A stretch of 29,684 bases of DNA from a virus. Location: IMG/VR virus record IMGVR_UViG_3300030331_001467, positions 1 to 29,684 of that record; one strand, 5' to 3'. A model generated the notes under the pieces. That model ran no database searches. It had not been told where the DNA came from and was given only the letters and a program-made list of their open reading frames with translations. This document shows, piece after piece, positions 17,309 to 24,062 of this stretch. Made by a program: the position numbers and the translations under genes. The stretch's first letter is position 1. Every line of letters starts with the position of its first letter.

Positions 17309-17337
17309 ATTATAGAAAGAATAAACTAATATGTCAA
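17309..17337 (-). promoter_or_regulatory. Perfect sigma70-type promoter
   Basis: On the minus strand TTGACA (17337-17332), 17 bases, TATAAT (17314-17309), in the gap before the 16003-17289 gene. Transcription would start near 17302, leaving a leader of about 13 bases that just includes the AGGAG. It would drive the internal-type protein, scaffold, capsid and everything downstream. Confidence 0.85.
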
Positions 17338-17339
17338 CA

Positions 17340-17561
17340 CTAATTTATTTTAGCTATATCTCTTACGTTATTGGGTAGGTTCTTCAACTTGTCCAGTAAA
17401 TTCCATCTCCCCTGGCATTGGTGTATTACCTGGTCCGATTGGGCTTTCGCCATTTCCTGGGTTGTTTGGTCCTGCATTTTCTGCAGGTATTCCTCCATTA
17501 CCTTCCATTGGTCCGAGTTCACCAGGGATAGGAGCTTGAGGGCTAGTTCTTTGGTTAACAT
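17340..17561 (-). CDS. Small helical protein nested out of frame in the portal 3' end
   Basis: 73 residues, MLTKELALKLLSLVNSDQWK, then MEEYLQKMQDQTTQEMAKAQ, then HQCQGRWNLLDKLKNLPNNV. It begins inside the portal gene in another frame and ends 28 bases after the portal stop. AGGA lies 7 bases before its ATG. The QGR...L..LK.LP pattern after a YL helix resembles the short protein commonly found right after the portal in other podoviruses, which is why I accept it as real. The portal frame in the overlap encodes a Pro/Gly/Asn-rich tail of low complexity, while this frame encodes a regular amphipathic helix pattern. Confidence 0.65.
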   Translation of the reverse strand: MLTKELALKLLSLVNSDQWKVMEEYLQKMQDQTTQEMAKAQSDQVIHQCQGRWNLLDKLKNLPNNVRDIAKIN

Positions 17562-19563
17562 TTTGTTGTCCTATTATTTTTGCGTAAATTTGTGCTTCAT
17601 CTTTTGTATTCATTATTTCTGCAGGGTCTAAATCTAATGAGTATGCTAACTCTTTTATAACCTCTGACATTCTAACGAATGGTGCAATAGCAGGATTCTG
17701 TACTGTTTGTAAGAACATAGTTAGTCTTTGACTTCTAACTTCTTTCTTCATTAAACTAGAAGAACCTGTTGCTTTAATTTCTAAATCACCTTGTATTGGT
17801 AATTCACCTTCATAGAATTGCATATTCCATTGGAACATTGCTTCACCTAAAGGTTTGATTAATTGGTCATCAATATTTTTAATTACTGTTTTAATATTTA
17901 ATGATGCTGCTCCCATTAACATTGACATACCTGATGCTGTTCTAGTCATACTTTGAACACCAGTTTGTCCATGTGAATAAGATGGTAAACCTGTTGATTC
18001 ATCTGCAAGTTGTCTAAACTTATCAAACATCTGCATATTTTCTACTGCAGTATTTGGAAACTTCAATCCATAAATTGATTGTCCAGGTACACCTGATTGT
18101 CTTTTAAATATTTTACCAGGAAATACTTCCATAGTTTGATTAGATGCTAAAGCAGATTCATCTACATCAAATACTAAGTTACCAGCTAATGCTAAATTAT
18201 CAATAGCCATTCTTGCATGACCATTCATAATTTGTTGTGCATCATCCATATTTTCAGGAACACCGATACCAAAAAATGCATATGGATTTTTTTCATATAC
18301 AAAAGCTTGATAAGGAGTTCTAAAAGGTTTAAATGGATTTTCTACAATTCTAATTACTTTATCTCTTATTGTCCAAACATTAACTTGAACTTCTGCTGAA
18401 TCATCAATGTCTTCATCAATTTGTAATCCTTCTTCTCTTGCAGTAAATGCATCTACTGTTCCCCAATATTCTAATACTTCAAATCTATAATTTTCTATAT
18501 CTGCGTATTGAGATTTTTCTAAATCAATATCTGTTTCCCAAGATTTTTTATTATACTTAGCTCCCATTCTTACACATTCTAAAATTTGTTCTCTGTTAAA
18601 GAATGGTCTATTAGCTAAATCTAAAACTTGAGATTTATTTAATCTATGTCTTTGAATAACATATTCAGCTTCATCCATGTTTCTAGCATTTGGGTCAGGG
18701 TAAAAATCCCATACTGAAACAAATTCTACTCTAGGTACTTTTACAAATTCAGGTTTGTATTCTCTTGCAGAACCATTTCCTGTTGAACCATATTTATGTA
18801 AAGTTTTATTAAATGTAAAAGGTCCTTTTAAAATTCCTGTACCTAATAAACAAGATTCAAATATTGCATTTCGTAATTCAATACTTCCATTTGATTCTTC
18901 TATTTGGTCGTGAATTAATTTTTCTAATTGTCGTGCTGCTATTTGTGCAGGTTTAATTTGAGGCATCTCAGGTGTAGGAGCAGGTCCTTCTGATAAATTT
19001 GCTTCTTCATATTTATCTTCTAAGCTACCTAAAAAATTATCACTTAAAGATTCAAATGTTGCACCCTTTGGTAAATCTCTTCCATCACCAGGAAAACCTA
19101 ATACTGAACTAGGAGATGAAGGTTGCATTTCTTCACCTGGCATAAAATCAGGATTACCTTCTATGTTTGGAACATTTTGATTAATACCTGTTTGTTCTTT
19201 TAACGGATTAAGATGAGCATATTCAGCTACACCTTCAGGTACTCTTGTTTCTTGAATAGTTAATGGAAATTTATTAGCACCAAATAAAACATCTATAAGT
19301 TGTCCATAAGCTGCTAACACTTTTGTCTTTGTAACTTTAACAAAGACTCTTGATTTTTCATGGTCTCTAAAAGCTACGTTCTTAAAATATCTTCCTCGAT
19401 AATTATGAAATGCTTGAAGCCATCTATCTTCATCATCTTCTCTAGTTTGTTCAGCTTGAGAAAATTTAGTTTTAACATGAGCAACTAATGCTGAAAGTTG
19501 TTCTTCTTCTTTAACATCAGACCCTTCCATAGGGTTTTGTGAATACGAATCATAAGTAGCCAT
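17368..19563 (-). CDS. Portal protein (P22-like size class)
   Basis: 731 residues. Forms the dodecameric vertex through which DNA is packaged. Seen: an N-terminal helical region (DEDRWLQAFHNYRGRYFKNV), NAIFESCLLGTGILKGPF, PRVEFVSVWDFYPDPNARN, the YVIQRHRLNKSQVLDL segment, QIMNGHARMAIDNLALAGNL and TGLPSYSHGQTG before TASGMSMLMGAAS. These are landmarks of long podoviral portals, and the length is close to P22 gp1. The last 65 residues are a disordered Pro/Gly tail that overlaps the nested gene. The gene lies downstream of TerL as usual, and a near-consensus promoter precedes it. Confidence 0.85.
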   Translation of the reverse strand: MATYDSYSQNPMEGSDVKEEEQLSALVAHVKTKFSQAEQTREDDEDRWLQAFHNYRGRYFKNVAFRDHEKSRVFVKVTKTKVLAAYGQLIDVLFGANKFPLTIQETRVPEGVAEYAHLNPLKEQTGINQNVPNIEGNPDFMPGEEMQPSSPSSVLGFPGDGRDLPKGATFESLSDNFLGSLEDKYEEANLSEGPAPTPEMPQIKPAQIAARQLEKLIHDQIEESNGSIELRNAIFESCLLGTGILKGPFTFNKTLHKYGSTGNGSAREYKPEFVKVPRVEFVSVWDFYPDPNARNMDEAEYVIQRHRLNKSQVLDLANRPFFNREQILECVRMGAKYNKKSWETDIDLEKSQYADIENYRFEVLEYWGTVDAFTAREEGLQIDEDIDDSAEVQVNVWTIRDKVIRIVENPFKPFRTPYQAFVYEKNPYAFFGIGVPENMDDAQQIMNGHARMAIDNLALAGNLVFDVDESALASNQTMEVFPGKIFKRQSGVPGQSIYGLKFPNTAVENMQMFDKFRQLADESTGLPSYSHGQTGVQSMTRTASGMSMLMGAASLNIKTVIKNIDDQLIKPLGEAMFQWNMQFYEGELPIQGDLEIKATGSSSLMKKEVRSQRLTMFLQTVQNPAIAPFVRMSEVIKELAYSLDLDPAEIMNTKDEAQIYAKIIGQQNVNQRTSPQAPIPGELGPMEGNGGIPAENAGPNNPGNGESPIGPGNTPMPGEMEFTGQVEEPTQ

Positions 19564-19603
19564 AATAAACCTTTACATCTTTAATTTTGTCGTAATACCT
19601 ATA

Positions 19604-19632
19604 ATAATACAATTTTTATTAAGGTTTGTCAA
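19604..19632 (-). promoter_or_regulatory. Near-perfect sigma70-type promoter before the portal
   Basis: On the minus strand TTGACA (19632-19627), 17 bases, TATTAT (19609-19604). The -35 box overlaps the last codons of the 19619-19945 gene. The start would be near 19597 and the leader about 34 bases to the portal ATG at 19563. Confidence 0.75.
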
Positions 19633-19945
19633 CTATCTTTTTAATATCAACTATAACAGAAGTAGGTATGATAGTAGTATTACCTAACTCTTCAATATCA
19701 CCATTATCATCTTCAGCATAATCTCCAAACACTCTAGTAACACCTTTAGTTTGGCTTAATAAGTGTCCTTTTGTAGTACAAGTGGGAAGCTTCATCTTCT
19801 TTGCATCCTCTATAGAAATCCAAAGAGATTCACTCATTATGTCATACCATTTAATTTGAACTAAAGGATAATTAGATATTTGGTTCTTATCACCTCTTTT
19901 AGTTTTTATCTTTAAAATTTTTCTCTTCGTTCCTCTTATCGTCAT
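19619..19945 (-). CDS. Conserved-looking phage protein of unknown function
   Basis: 108 residues. After a lysine-rich N-terminus, the core reads YPLVQIKWYDIMSESLWISI, then PTCTTKGHLLSQTKGVTRVF and TTIIPTSVIVDIKKI. This strand-rich pattern (LV-I-W-D-S, then a TCTT-G-L motif, then IP-S-I-I) resembles a small hypothetical family in marine phages. The start at 19945 overlaps the previous gene by 47 bases and has only a weak ribosome site, so the true start may be later. Function unknown. Confidence 0.6.
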   Translation of the reverse strand: MTIRGTKRKILKIKTKRGDKNQISNYPLVQIKWYDIMSESLWISIEDAKKMKLPTCTTKGHLLSQTKGVTRVFGDYAEDDNGDIEELGNTTIIPTSVIVDIKKIVDKP

Positions 19946-20177
19946 CAGTTTTTGCCTTACCTTGTGGGTTAAAATCTCCTTTTCCGTCTATCTTTGAACT
20001 AGCTGCCCAATCAGTAAATTGGTCTTTGTAGCCTCCGTTATCAGAATAGCGAGTTATGTTAATTTTAAATATCTGTTCGATATCTTTGTCTTTAACATAT
20101 GATTGTAATTCATCATATGTCATAATTTTATCATAGACTTCGTTAGTCTTTTTATTTTTAAACGTATAGATAGGCAT
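19899..20177 (-). CDS. FmdB-like small protein lacking cysteines
   Basis: 92 residues, MPIYTFKNKKTNEVYDKIMT at the N-terminus followed by DELQSYVKDKDIEQIFKIN. The layout (MP-Y-F, a turn, a strand, then a DEL helix) is that of FmdB/zinc-ribbon regulatory proteins, but the zinc cysteines are missing. The same cysteine-free variety occurs in other marine phages as I recall. The C-terminal third is lysine/aspartate-rich and probably disordered. The start overlaps the previous stop by one base. Confidence 0.65.
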   Translation of the reverse strand: MPIYTFKNKKTNEVYDKIMTYDELQSYVKDKDIEQIFKINITRYSDNGGYKDQFTDWAASSKIDGKGDFNPQGKAKTDDDKRNEEKNFKDKN

Positions 20178-20386
20178 TAAAAATATTTATTTAATACTTC
20201 TATCTCATCATCATACTGAGCAATCATAGCTAATTCTTTTTCGATAGATTCTAATATATCAGAGTGTTCACCAATACCTACTGGTTGTTTTAGATATACT
20301 TCTACATTAGCTTTATGTTTTGCAATATGACCTTCTGCGTGTTTTATTAATGCTTCTTTTATTGCTTCTCTCATTTTAATATCCAA
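20177..20386 (-). CDS. Small helical protein between TerL and FmdB-like gene
   Basis: 69 residues: EAIKEALIKHAEGHIAKHKA, then VEVYLKQPVGIGEHSDILES and a final helix. The HI-KHK-NVE-YL-PVGIGEHSDI block is one I recognise from small hypothetical proteins next to terminases in marine phages. Function unknown. It is co-transcribed, with short overlaps on both sides (11 bases with TerL, one base with the next gene). Confidence 0.65.
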   Translation of the reverse strand: MDIKMREAIKEALIKHAEGHIAKHKANVEVYLKQPVGIGEHSDILESIEKELAMIAQYDDEIEVLNKYF

Positions 20387-21980
20387 ATATTGGGTCTGAA
20401 GGTGTCCATTTCTTTTTATTAGACATATCCTCCCAAACCGATTGTGTTCTTGGTCTTGACATAATCAAGTACCTTAATGCATCATATGCATGGTCTGATG
20501 CTTTTGTATCTACATCTTCAGGCTTGTTAGGGTCTAAAGGTATAGATTGAATCTCTCTAATTAAATTAGGACAGTTTTTAAATATCTGTAATTTAGGTCT
20601 GCCTTTAGCATTTAATTTTAATCTTTCGTGTATTTGTATTTTACCTTGTATTCTATTTTTATCAGCTCTTCTAAGTTTATGACCAGCTTTAGATAATACT
20701 TCTCCAACACTTGGTCCTGTTTGTCCAGTTCTATTCCATGCTGCCCAATCTAAAACACCACGAACTGATAGTCTATCTTCTTTTTCAAACTCATAAATTC
20801 TTTTAGCTAAGTCTTCTCCAGTTAAACCTTTTTGATATAACTCTCTATAAATAATTAATGTTTCATCTTGTGGGTCTATTGCTGCCCATATTACTGCAGA
20901 CTCTGCTGCGTAACCATAGTCAATTCCTTTTACTCTATCCCAATGTTTAGGTAATGTGTATGGGTCAATACAATGAGTATCATAATCAAACTCAACAAAT
21001 GCTGCTCCTTCAGCAACATCCCAATTACCTTCTAATAATTGTTTTCTTTGAACAGCAGGTAATGATTCTAACATCTGTTCATACTTACCATCTTCTGCTA
21101 GATATGGATTATCTTCTAATCTAGCTGGTATAAATTTTCTTGTTATCTTATCTTCACCAACAAAAGATTCATTAGGTGGACTAGGGTCTAAATATCTTTT
21201 CTTTACCCAATGTCCTCCAACACCACCTGGGTTAGCTGTACATCTTATGTAACAATTAATTGCAGGATTTGTAGTTCTTAATCTAGATTGTAAATACTGT
21301 AATGGAAACTCTGTTGGATATTGTGTTAATTCATCAATACCTATCCATGTATATGATTGTCCTTGGTATCTATATACATCAGCATCTCTATCAAGATAAC
21401 CAAACTCTAATGAAGCTCCTGATGGAAACCTCCATATCTTTTCCACTTCTCTAAACTTAGCACCAGCAAAAGCTTTAGGATATAACTCTCTAGATTTATC
21501 TATAAGCTCTCTTAACTCAGGCATAGATTTTCTTAATAACAAAGCTCTATGTTCTTTGATATGCATGTATCTTAGTGGGTCAACTAACATAGCATATGAT
21601 TTACCACCACCAGCAGAACCTCCATATAATACATCTTGTTCTGATGCTGCTAAAAATTCTGTTTGTGGACCATCATTAGGTTTAAATACTATCCTGTCTT
21701 TTTCTTTTTCGAGTAGTTCTTTAACTTTCTTAGGAAGCTTATCCAACTTCCCTTTCTCCACCACGCTGCCTGTTTTACTTTTTTCATTTGGGTTTATTGC
21801 TTGGTCAACTGCACCAAGTGCTTCTTTCTTATGTTTTAATCTTTGTTTTGTATTATCTAATTTCTTAGCAATCTTCTTTAGTTCTCTTTCTTTTTCTCTG
21901 ATAGCTTTTCTTGCAGCCATCTTAGTCTTCTGCTCTTGAGAAAAGAAGTATTGTCTTTTAGGTTTATCTGTCATCACCAT
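20376..21980 (-). CDS. terL: Terminase large subunit
   Basis: 534 residues. ATP-driven packaging motor and headful nuclease. Walker A is GGSAGGGKS (about residues 120-128), Walker B IGIDEL (213-218, D216/E217). The RNase H-like nuclease has GIDYGY (D354), VLDWAAW (D411) and SDHAYDALRYL (D496/D500). A charged, probably coiled-coil extension of about 95 residues precedes the ATPase. The ORF opens MVMTDKPK, and the start could be either ATG (21980 or 21974). The product works with TerS and the portal. Confidence 0.93.
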   Translation of the reverse strand: MVMTDKPKRQYFFSQEQKTKMAARKAIREKERELKKIAKKLDNTKQRLKHKKEALGAVDQAINPNEKSKTGSVVEKGKLDKLPKKVKELLEKEKDRIVFKPNDGPQTEFLAASEQDVLYGGSAGGGKSYAMLVDPLRYMHIKEHRALLLRKSMPELRELIDKSRELYPKAFAGAKFREVEKIWRFPSGASLEFGYLDRDADVYRYQGQSYTWIGIDELTQYPTEFPLQYLQSRLRTTNPAINCYIRCTANPGGVGGHWVKKRYLDPSPPNESFVGEDKITRKFIPARLEDNPYLAEDGKYEQMLESLPAVQRKQLLEGNWDVAEGAAFVEFDYDTHCIDPYTLPKHWDRVKGIDYGYAAESAVIWAAIDPQDETLIIYRELYQKGLTGEDLAKRIYEFEKEDRLSVRGVLDWAAWNRTGQTGPSVGEVLSKAGHKLRRADKNRIQGKIQIHERLKLNAKGRPKLQIFKNCPNLIREIQSIPLDPNKPEDVDTKASDHAYDALRYLIMSRPRTQSVWEDMSNKKKWTPSDPIFGY

Positions 21981-22080
21981 TGTCCAAACCTATATAGAAA
22001 ACAACACACATAACTATAAAAGCTATGATTGTATTCCAAGGTATAAAGGGTTGTACTGCGTATTGAGCTAGGTCTTCCAT
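21964..22080 (-). CDS. Micro-protein with one membrane segment
   Basis: 38 residues, MEDLAQYAVQPFIPWNTIIA, followed by a hydrophobic run FIVMCVVFYIG and an acidic end. It starts with TAATG coupling to the 18-codon gene before it and overlaps TerL by 17 bases. Its place in a chain of overlapping starts and stops supports translation. Function unknown. Confidence 0.5.
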   Translation of the reverse strand: MEDLAQYAVQPFIPWNTIIAFIVMCVVFYIGLDNGDDR

Positions 22081-22136
22081 TAACCACTAACTCCCATTAA
22101 CCATAACATAATAAACACATAAAATATTGGTTCCAT
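22080..22136 (-). CDS. 18-residue hydrophobic micro-ORF
   Basis: Reads MEPIFYVFIMLWLMGVSG. AAGGA lies 6 bases before the ATG, and both ends are TAATG overlaps with neighbouring genes. The size is at the limit of what can be called. It could be a membrane micro-protein, or simply a coupling device that carries ribosomes to the next start. Confidence 0.4.
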   Translation of the reverse strand: MEPIFYVFIMLWLMGVSG

Positions 22137-22399
22137 TATTTATCCTTTCCTAGTATTCCTGTTGTAGGTGTTTCTTTTGATTTATCTTTATCAATAATTT
22201 TCTTGAGACCCATTGCAGATAACTTGCGACCTGTTTGGGATTCCAAAATTTCTACTGCACCTCTTAATGAAAACGCCCCAGCTTTTACACCATCTTTCAT
22301 TTCTTTTAAAACCGATAGTTCTTTATCAATAGGTTCTAATGTATTATCTTCTTTCAACTTATAACCAAATGGTATTGTTGAACTACTTCTTTTCATCAT
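22136..22399 (-). CDS. Recombinase-linker-like small protein
   Basis: 87 residues. TIPFGYKLKEDNTLEPIDKE followed by a helical part with SLRGAVEILESQTGRKLSAM and LKKIIDK resembles the stand-alone 'recombinase' helical domain of large serine recombinases (PFGY...L..), without any catalytic domain. Similar small proteins occur beside terminases in marine phages as I recall. Role unknown, DNA binding during packaging is a guess. Overlaps the TerS end by 17 bases. Confidence 0.55.
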   Translation of the reverse strand: MMKRSSSTIPFGYKLKEDNTLEPIDKELSVLKEMKDGVKAGAFSLRGAVEILESQTGRKLSAMGLKKIIDKDKSKETPTTGILGKDK

Positions 22400-22823
22400 C
22401 TATATCTGCCTCTTCTGCTGTTACATCTATAATCTTATCTTTATCAGGTAAAATAAATATTCCTGATTGTATGCTATGTGTAACATCTAACTTATCTTTC
22501 TTAGCAACACCAACTCTATCTAGCAACGTCTGAGCTGCTTGTAGTTTAGCATTTACTTGTGGTATAGGGTCATCACTCATAAGTATCTCTACAAGCTTCT
22601 GAGAAGCCATTGGAGCTGATTTAGCGAGTATCTTTGTGGCGACCTCAACTATCTCATCTTTGAGTGAGCTTATTATATTGGATTGTGAAGTTTCTGCATA
22701 TCCTGCAATAGCTAGGGCGTGTTTGATATTACCCTTTGATTCTCCTGCAAGAGCATCCAAGAACTTTTGTTGTTGTTCTGTTAGCTGTCGTTTCTTTTCA
22801 GGTGGCAATAAACTATTATTCAT
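22383..22823 (-). CDS. terS: Terminase small subunit
   Basis: 146 residues. The N-terminal part LTEQQQKFLDALAGESKGNI, then ALAIAGYAETSQSNIISSLK is the usual TerS helix-turn-helix that recognises phage DNA. The middle is helical for oligomerisation (SAPMASQKLVEILMSDD, then QAAQTLLDRVGVAKKDKLD). The C-terminus is acidic and may contact TerL. The start codon at 22823 has no Shine-Dalgarno and lies 7 bases after a TATAAT box, so the message is probably leaderless. First gene of the leftward late operon. Confidence 0.85.
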   Translation of the reverse strand: MNNSLLPPEKKRQLTEQQQKFLDALAGESKGNIKHALAIAGYAETSQSNIISSLKDEIVEVATKILAKSAPMASQKLVEILMSDDPIPQVNAKLQAAQTLLDRVGVAKKDKLDVTHSIQSGIFILPDKDKIIDVTAEEADIDDEKK

Positions 22824-22829
22824 ATCTGT

Positions 22830-22858
22830 ATTATAGCATTTATAAATCTAGTTGACAA
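22830..22858 (-). promoter_or_regulatory. Leftward promoter of the packaging operon
   Basis: On the minus strand TTGTCA (22858-22853, five of six consensus bases), 17 bases, TATAAT (22835-22830). The expected first transcribed base is the A of the TerS ATG at 22823. The -35 overlaps the plus-strand string GTTGACAAC. Confidence 0.7.
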
Positions 22859-22879
22859 CAACTTTATTTTTTTGTTCAG

Positions 22880-22908
22880 TTGACAGATGCATGAAGTGGG
22901 TGTATAAT
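22880..22908 (+). promoter_or_regulatory. Rightward early promoter, perfect sigma70 type
   Basis: TTGACA (22880-22885), 17 bases, TATAAT (22903-22908). Start expected near 22915. It is divergent from the TerS promoter, with about 21 bases between the two -35 boxes. It reads into some 550 bases of non-coding leader before the first gene at 23466. Confidence 0.85.
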
Positions 22909-23125
22909 CTATATTGAAGCCCTCCAGGGGGTGAAACATCTATATAGATTCTAAATAATCTTCACTGGGGCAGTCCAGCAATATAACAACCCCCTCCGTA
23001 TCTATCAAGCTGGGCGACCCTACCTAGTTTACACAAGATTCTGCCTAATTTTGTACAGGCAGTATATACTATACCCCCACCACCCCCACTGGCACATATG
23101 TACCCCTTTTGTTCTCTTCTCTTTG

Positions 23126-23189
23126 AGGTTGCAAATATCTTTTTATACCTTTGAAGAATCTTTGAAGAATCTCAAAAGATATACAACCT
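23126..23189 (+). repeat. Large imperfect inverted repeat with a tandem repeat in its loop
   Basis: The arms are AGGTTG-caa-ATATCTTTT (23126-23143) and AAAAGATAT-a-CAACCT (23174-23189), 15 pairs with one bulge. The loop contains two adjacent copies of CTTTGAAGAAT (23149-23170). Such an arrangement suits a structured RNA or a replication/partition site, but no function can be shown. Confidence 0.6.
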
Positions 23190-23378
23190 ACAAGTTTACA
23201 ACTCTCAGGAGATTTATTTAGTCTCTATAAGATATCTTAAATACCTCAATCAATTCATCAAGATAACAAGCAAACAAGCCAACAATTAATCTATTTAACA
23301 GCCCAAAAAAATCAGGCTATCTTTGCAGATTTCCTAAGAATTTTTTAAGCGTGGGCAGGGTGTACCTATGCATTTTCG

Positions 23379-23393
23379 GAATACCTGCTATGC
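23379..23393 (+). promoter_or_regulatory. Early element copy 1
   Basis: GAATACCTGCTATGC, 13 of 15 bases matching the shared near-palindrome GCATATCTGCTATGC found also at 25139 (inverted) and 26704. It ends 33 bases before the -10 box of the promoter at 23405-23432. Confidence 0.6.
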
Positions 23394-23404
23394 AATCTTA
23401 GCAC

Positions 23405-23432
23405 TTGCTTATTTTTGGTTTTGTGCTATGTT
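23405..23432 (+). promoter_or_regulatory. Early promoter with extended -10
   Basis: TTGCTT (23405-23410), 16 bases, then TG-C-TATGTT (the -10 box is 23427-23432). The predicted start near 23439 gives a leader of about 27 bases to the ATG at 23466. The arrangement matches the promoter at 25165-25192. Confidence 0.5.
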
Positions 23433-23465
23433 GAAGTATCAAAGCACATACAACTGGAGGTTGCA

Positions 23466-23654
23466 ATGATAAGAACTTGGAAACAAAAACAATTTGTAAA
23501 GCAAAGCAAATTAATGGCACAACTAAAACGAGAACAAGATTTGAAAAATAATATTAATTTTGAAAGTCGATTTTTCAAACCTGCGACAAATCAAACGGCT
23601 TTAGAGTTAGGATATAGTTTAAGATTGACTAAGTTAGGACATAAGAACACATAA
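23466..23654 (+). CDS. Small basic protein of unknown function
   Basis: 62 residues, MIRTWKQKQFVKQSKLMAQL, rich in Lys and Gln, then FESRFFKPATNQTALELGYS. The ATG at 23466 is chosen because CAACTGGAGG stands 6 bases before it, the leader motif that marks many genes in this arm. A longer upstream reading would enter the promoter. First gene of the rightward arm. Unrecognised. Confidence 0.65.
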   Translation: MIRTWKQKQFVKQSKLMAQLKREQDLKNNINFESRFFKPATNQTALELGYSLRLTKLGHKNT

Positions 23655-23873
23655 GAAGTTTTAAGAATTTTTAAGTGTAAGAATGATTTTTTGTTAGTTT
23701 TTTACATAACATCAAACACTTAAAAAGAGTACAAACATAACCAGCAATAAGCAAAAAATAAGTCTTATTAGCATACAAAGGAGGATAAAAACTAACGTAA
23801 AAAAAGACTTGACATATCTTTAAAAGTATGTTAAGAGGAGGAAATAAAACACTAATACAACTGGAGGTAGAAG

Positions 23874-24062
23874 ATGAGTAAAAGAAGAAATATAAAATAT
23901 ATAACTCAATATAACTATTTAATTGATAAAGTTAAAACTGGCGTAATGGTTATATTTAAAGAAGATGGACAATTAAAAGAAGTCAATATAAAAAACTTTA
24001 AAGAAATAATTGAAAATAACAACAAACAACTGGAGGAAAAAAATGAAAACACAAATAGATAG
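23874..24062 (+). CDS. Small protein of unknown function
   Basis: 62 residues, MSKRRNIKYITQYNYLIDKV, then GVMVIFKEDGQLKEVNIKNF and a Lys/Glu/Asn-rich end. CAACTGGAGG stands 8 bases before the ATG. Overlaps the next gene by 20 bases. The 219 bases before it (23655-23873) hold no gene, two unused AGGAGG strings and a TTGACA without a good -10. Confidence 0.6.
   Translation: MSKRRNIKYITQYNYLIDKVKTGVMVIFKEDGQLKEVNIKNFKEIIENNNKQLEEKNENTNR

Larger units (their letters stand above)
22915..23398 (+). other. Long structured non-coding leader or ncRNA region
   Basis: No gene on either strand. Seen: AGGGGGT (22926-22932) can pair with ACCCCCT (22989-22995), enclosing the palindrome ATCTATATAGAT (22938-22949) and a CTGG/CCAG hairpin, a possible three-way junction. 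CTGCCT/AGGCAG (23041-23062) forms a 6-base stem. AGTATATACT (23061-23070) and TAAGATATCTTA (23228-23239) are perfect palindromes. A C-rich block lies at 23074-23089. It could be a regulatory leader, a small RNA, or hold the replication origin. Confidence 0.5.

Noticed and set aside
22136-22399. Site-specific recombinase indicating lysogeny
   Set aside because: Only a short helical domain resembling the recombinase linker is present. There is no catalytic serine domain, integrase or attachment site in the window.
23300-23330. AGCC/GGCT hairpin as an intrinsic terminator
   Set aside because: Only four pairs, and the base run lies in the loop, not after the stem.
22836-23465. tRNA genes in the non-coding region
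   Set aside because: No cloverleaf with a recognisable T-loop (GTTCGAxTC) was seen. The stems present do not fit tRNA spacing.
23809-23837. TTGACA at 23809 as an early promoter
   Set aside because: The base string at the right distance (TAAGAG) is a poor -10, and TATGTT is only 12 bases away. Kept as a possibility but not called.
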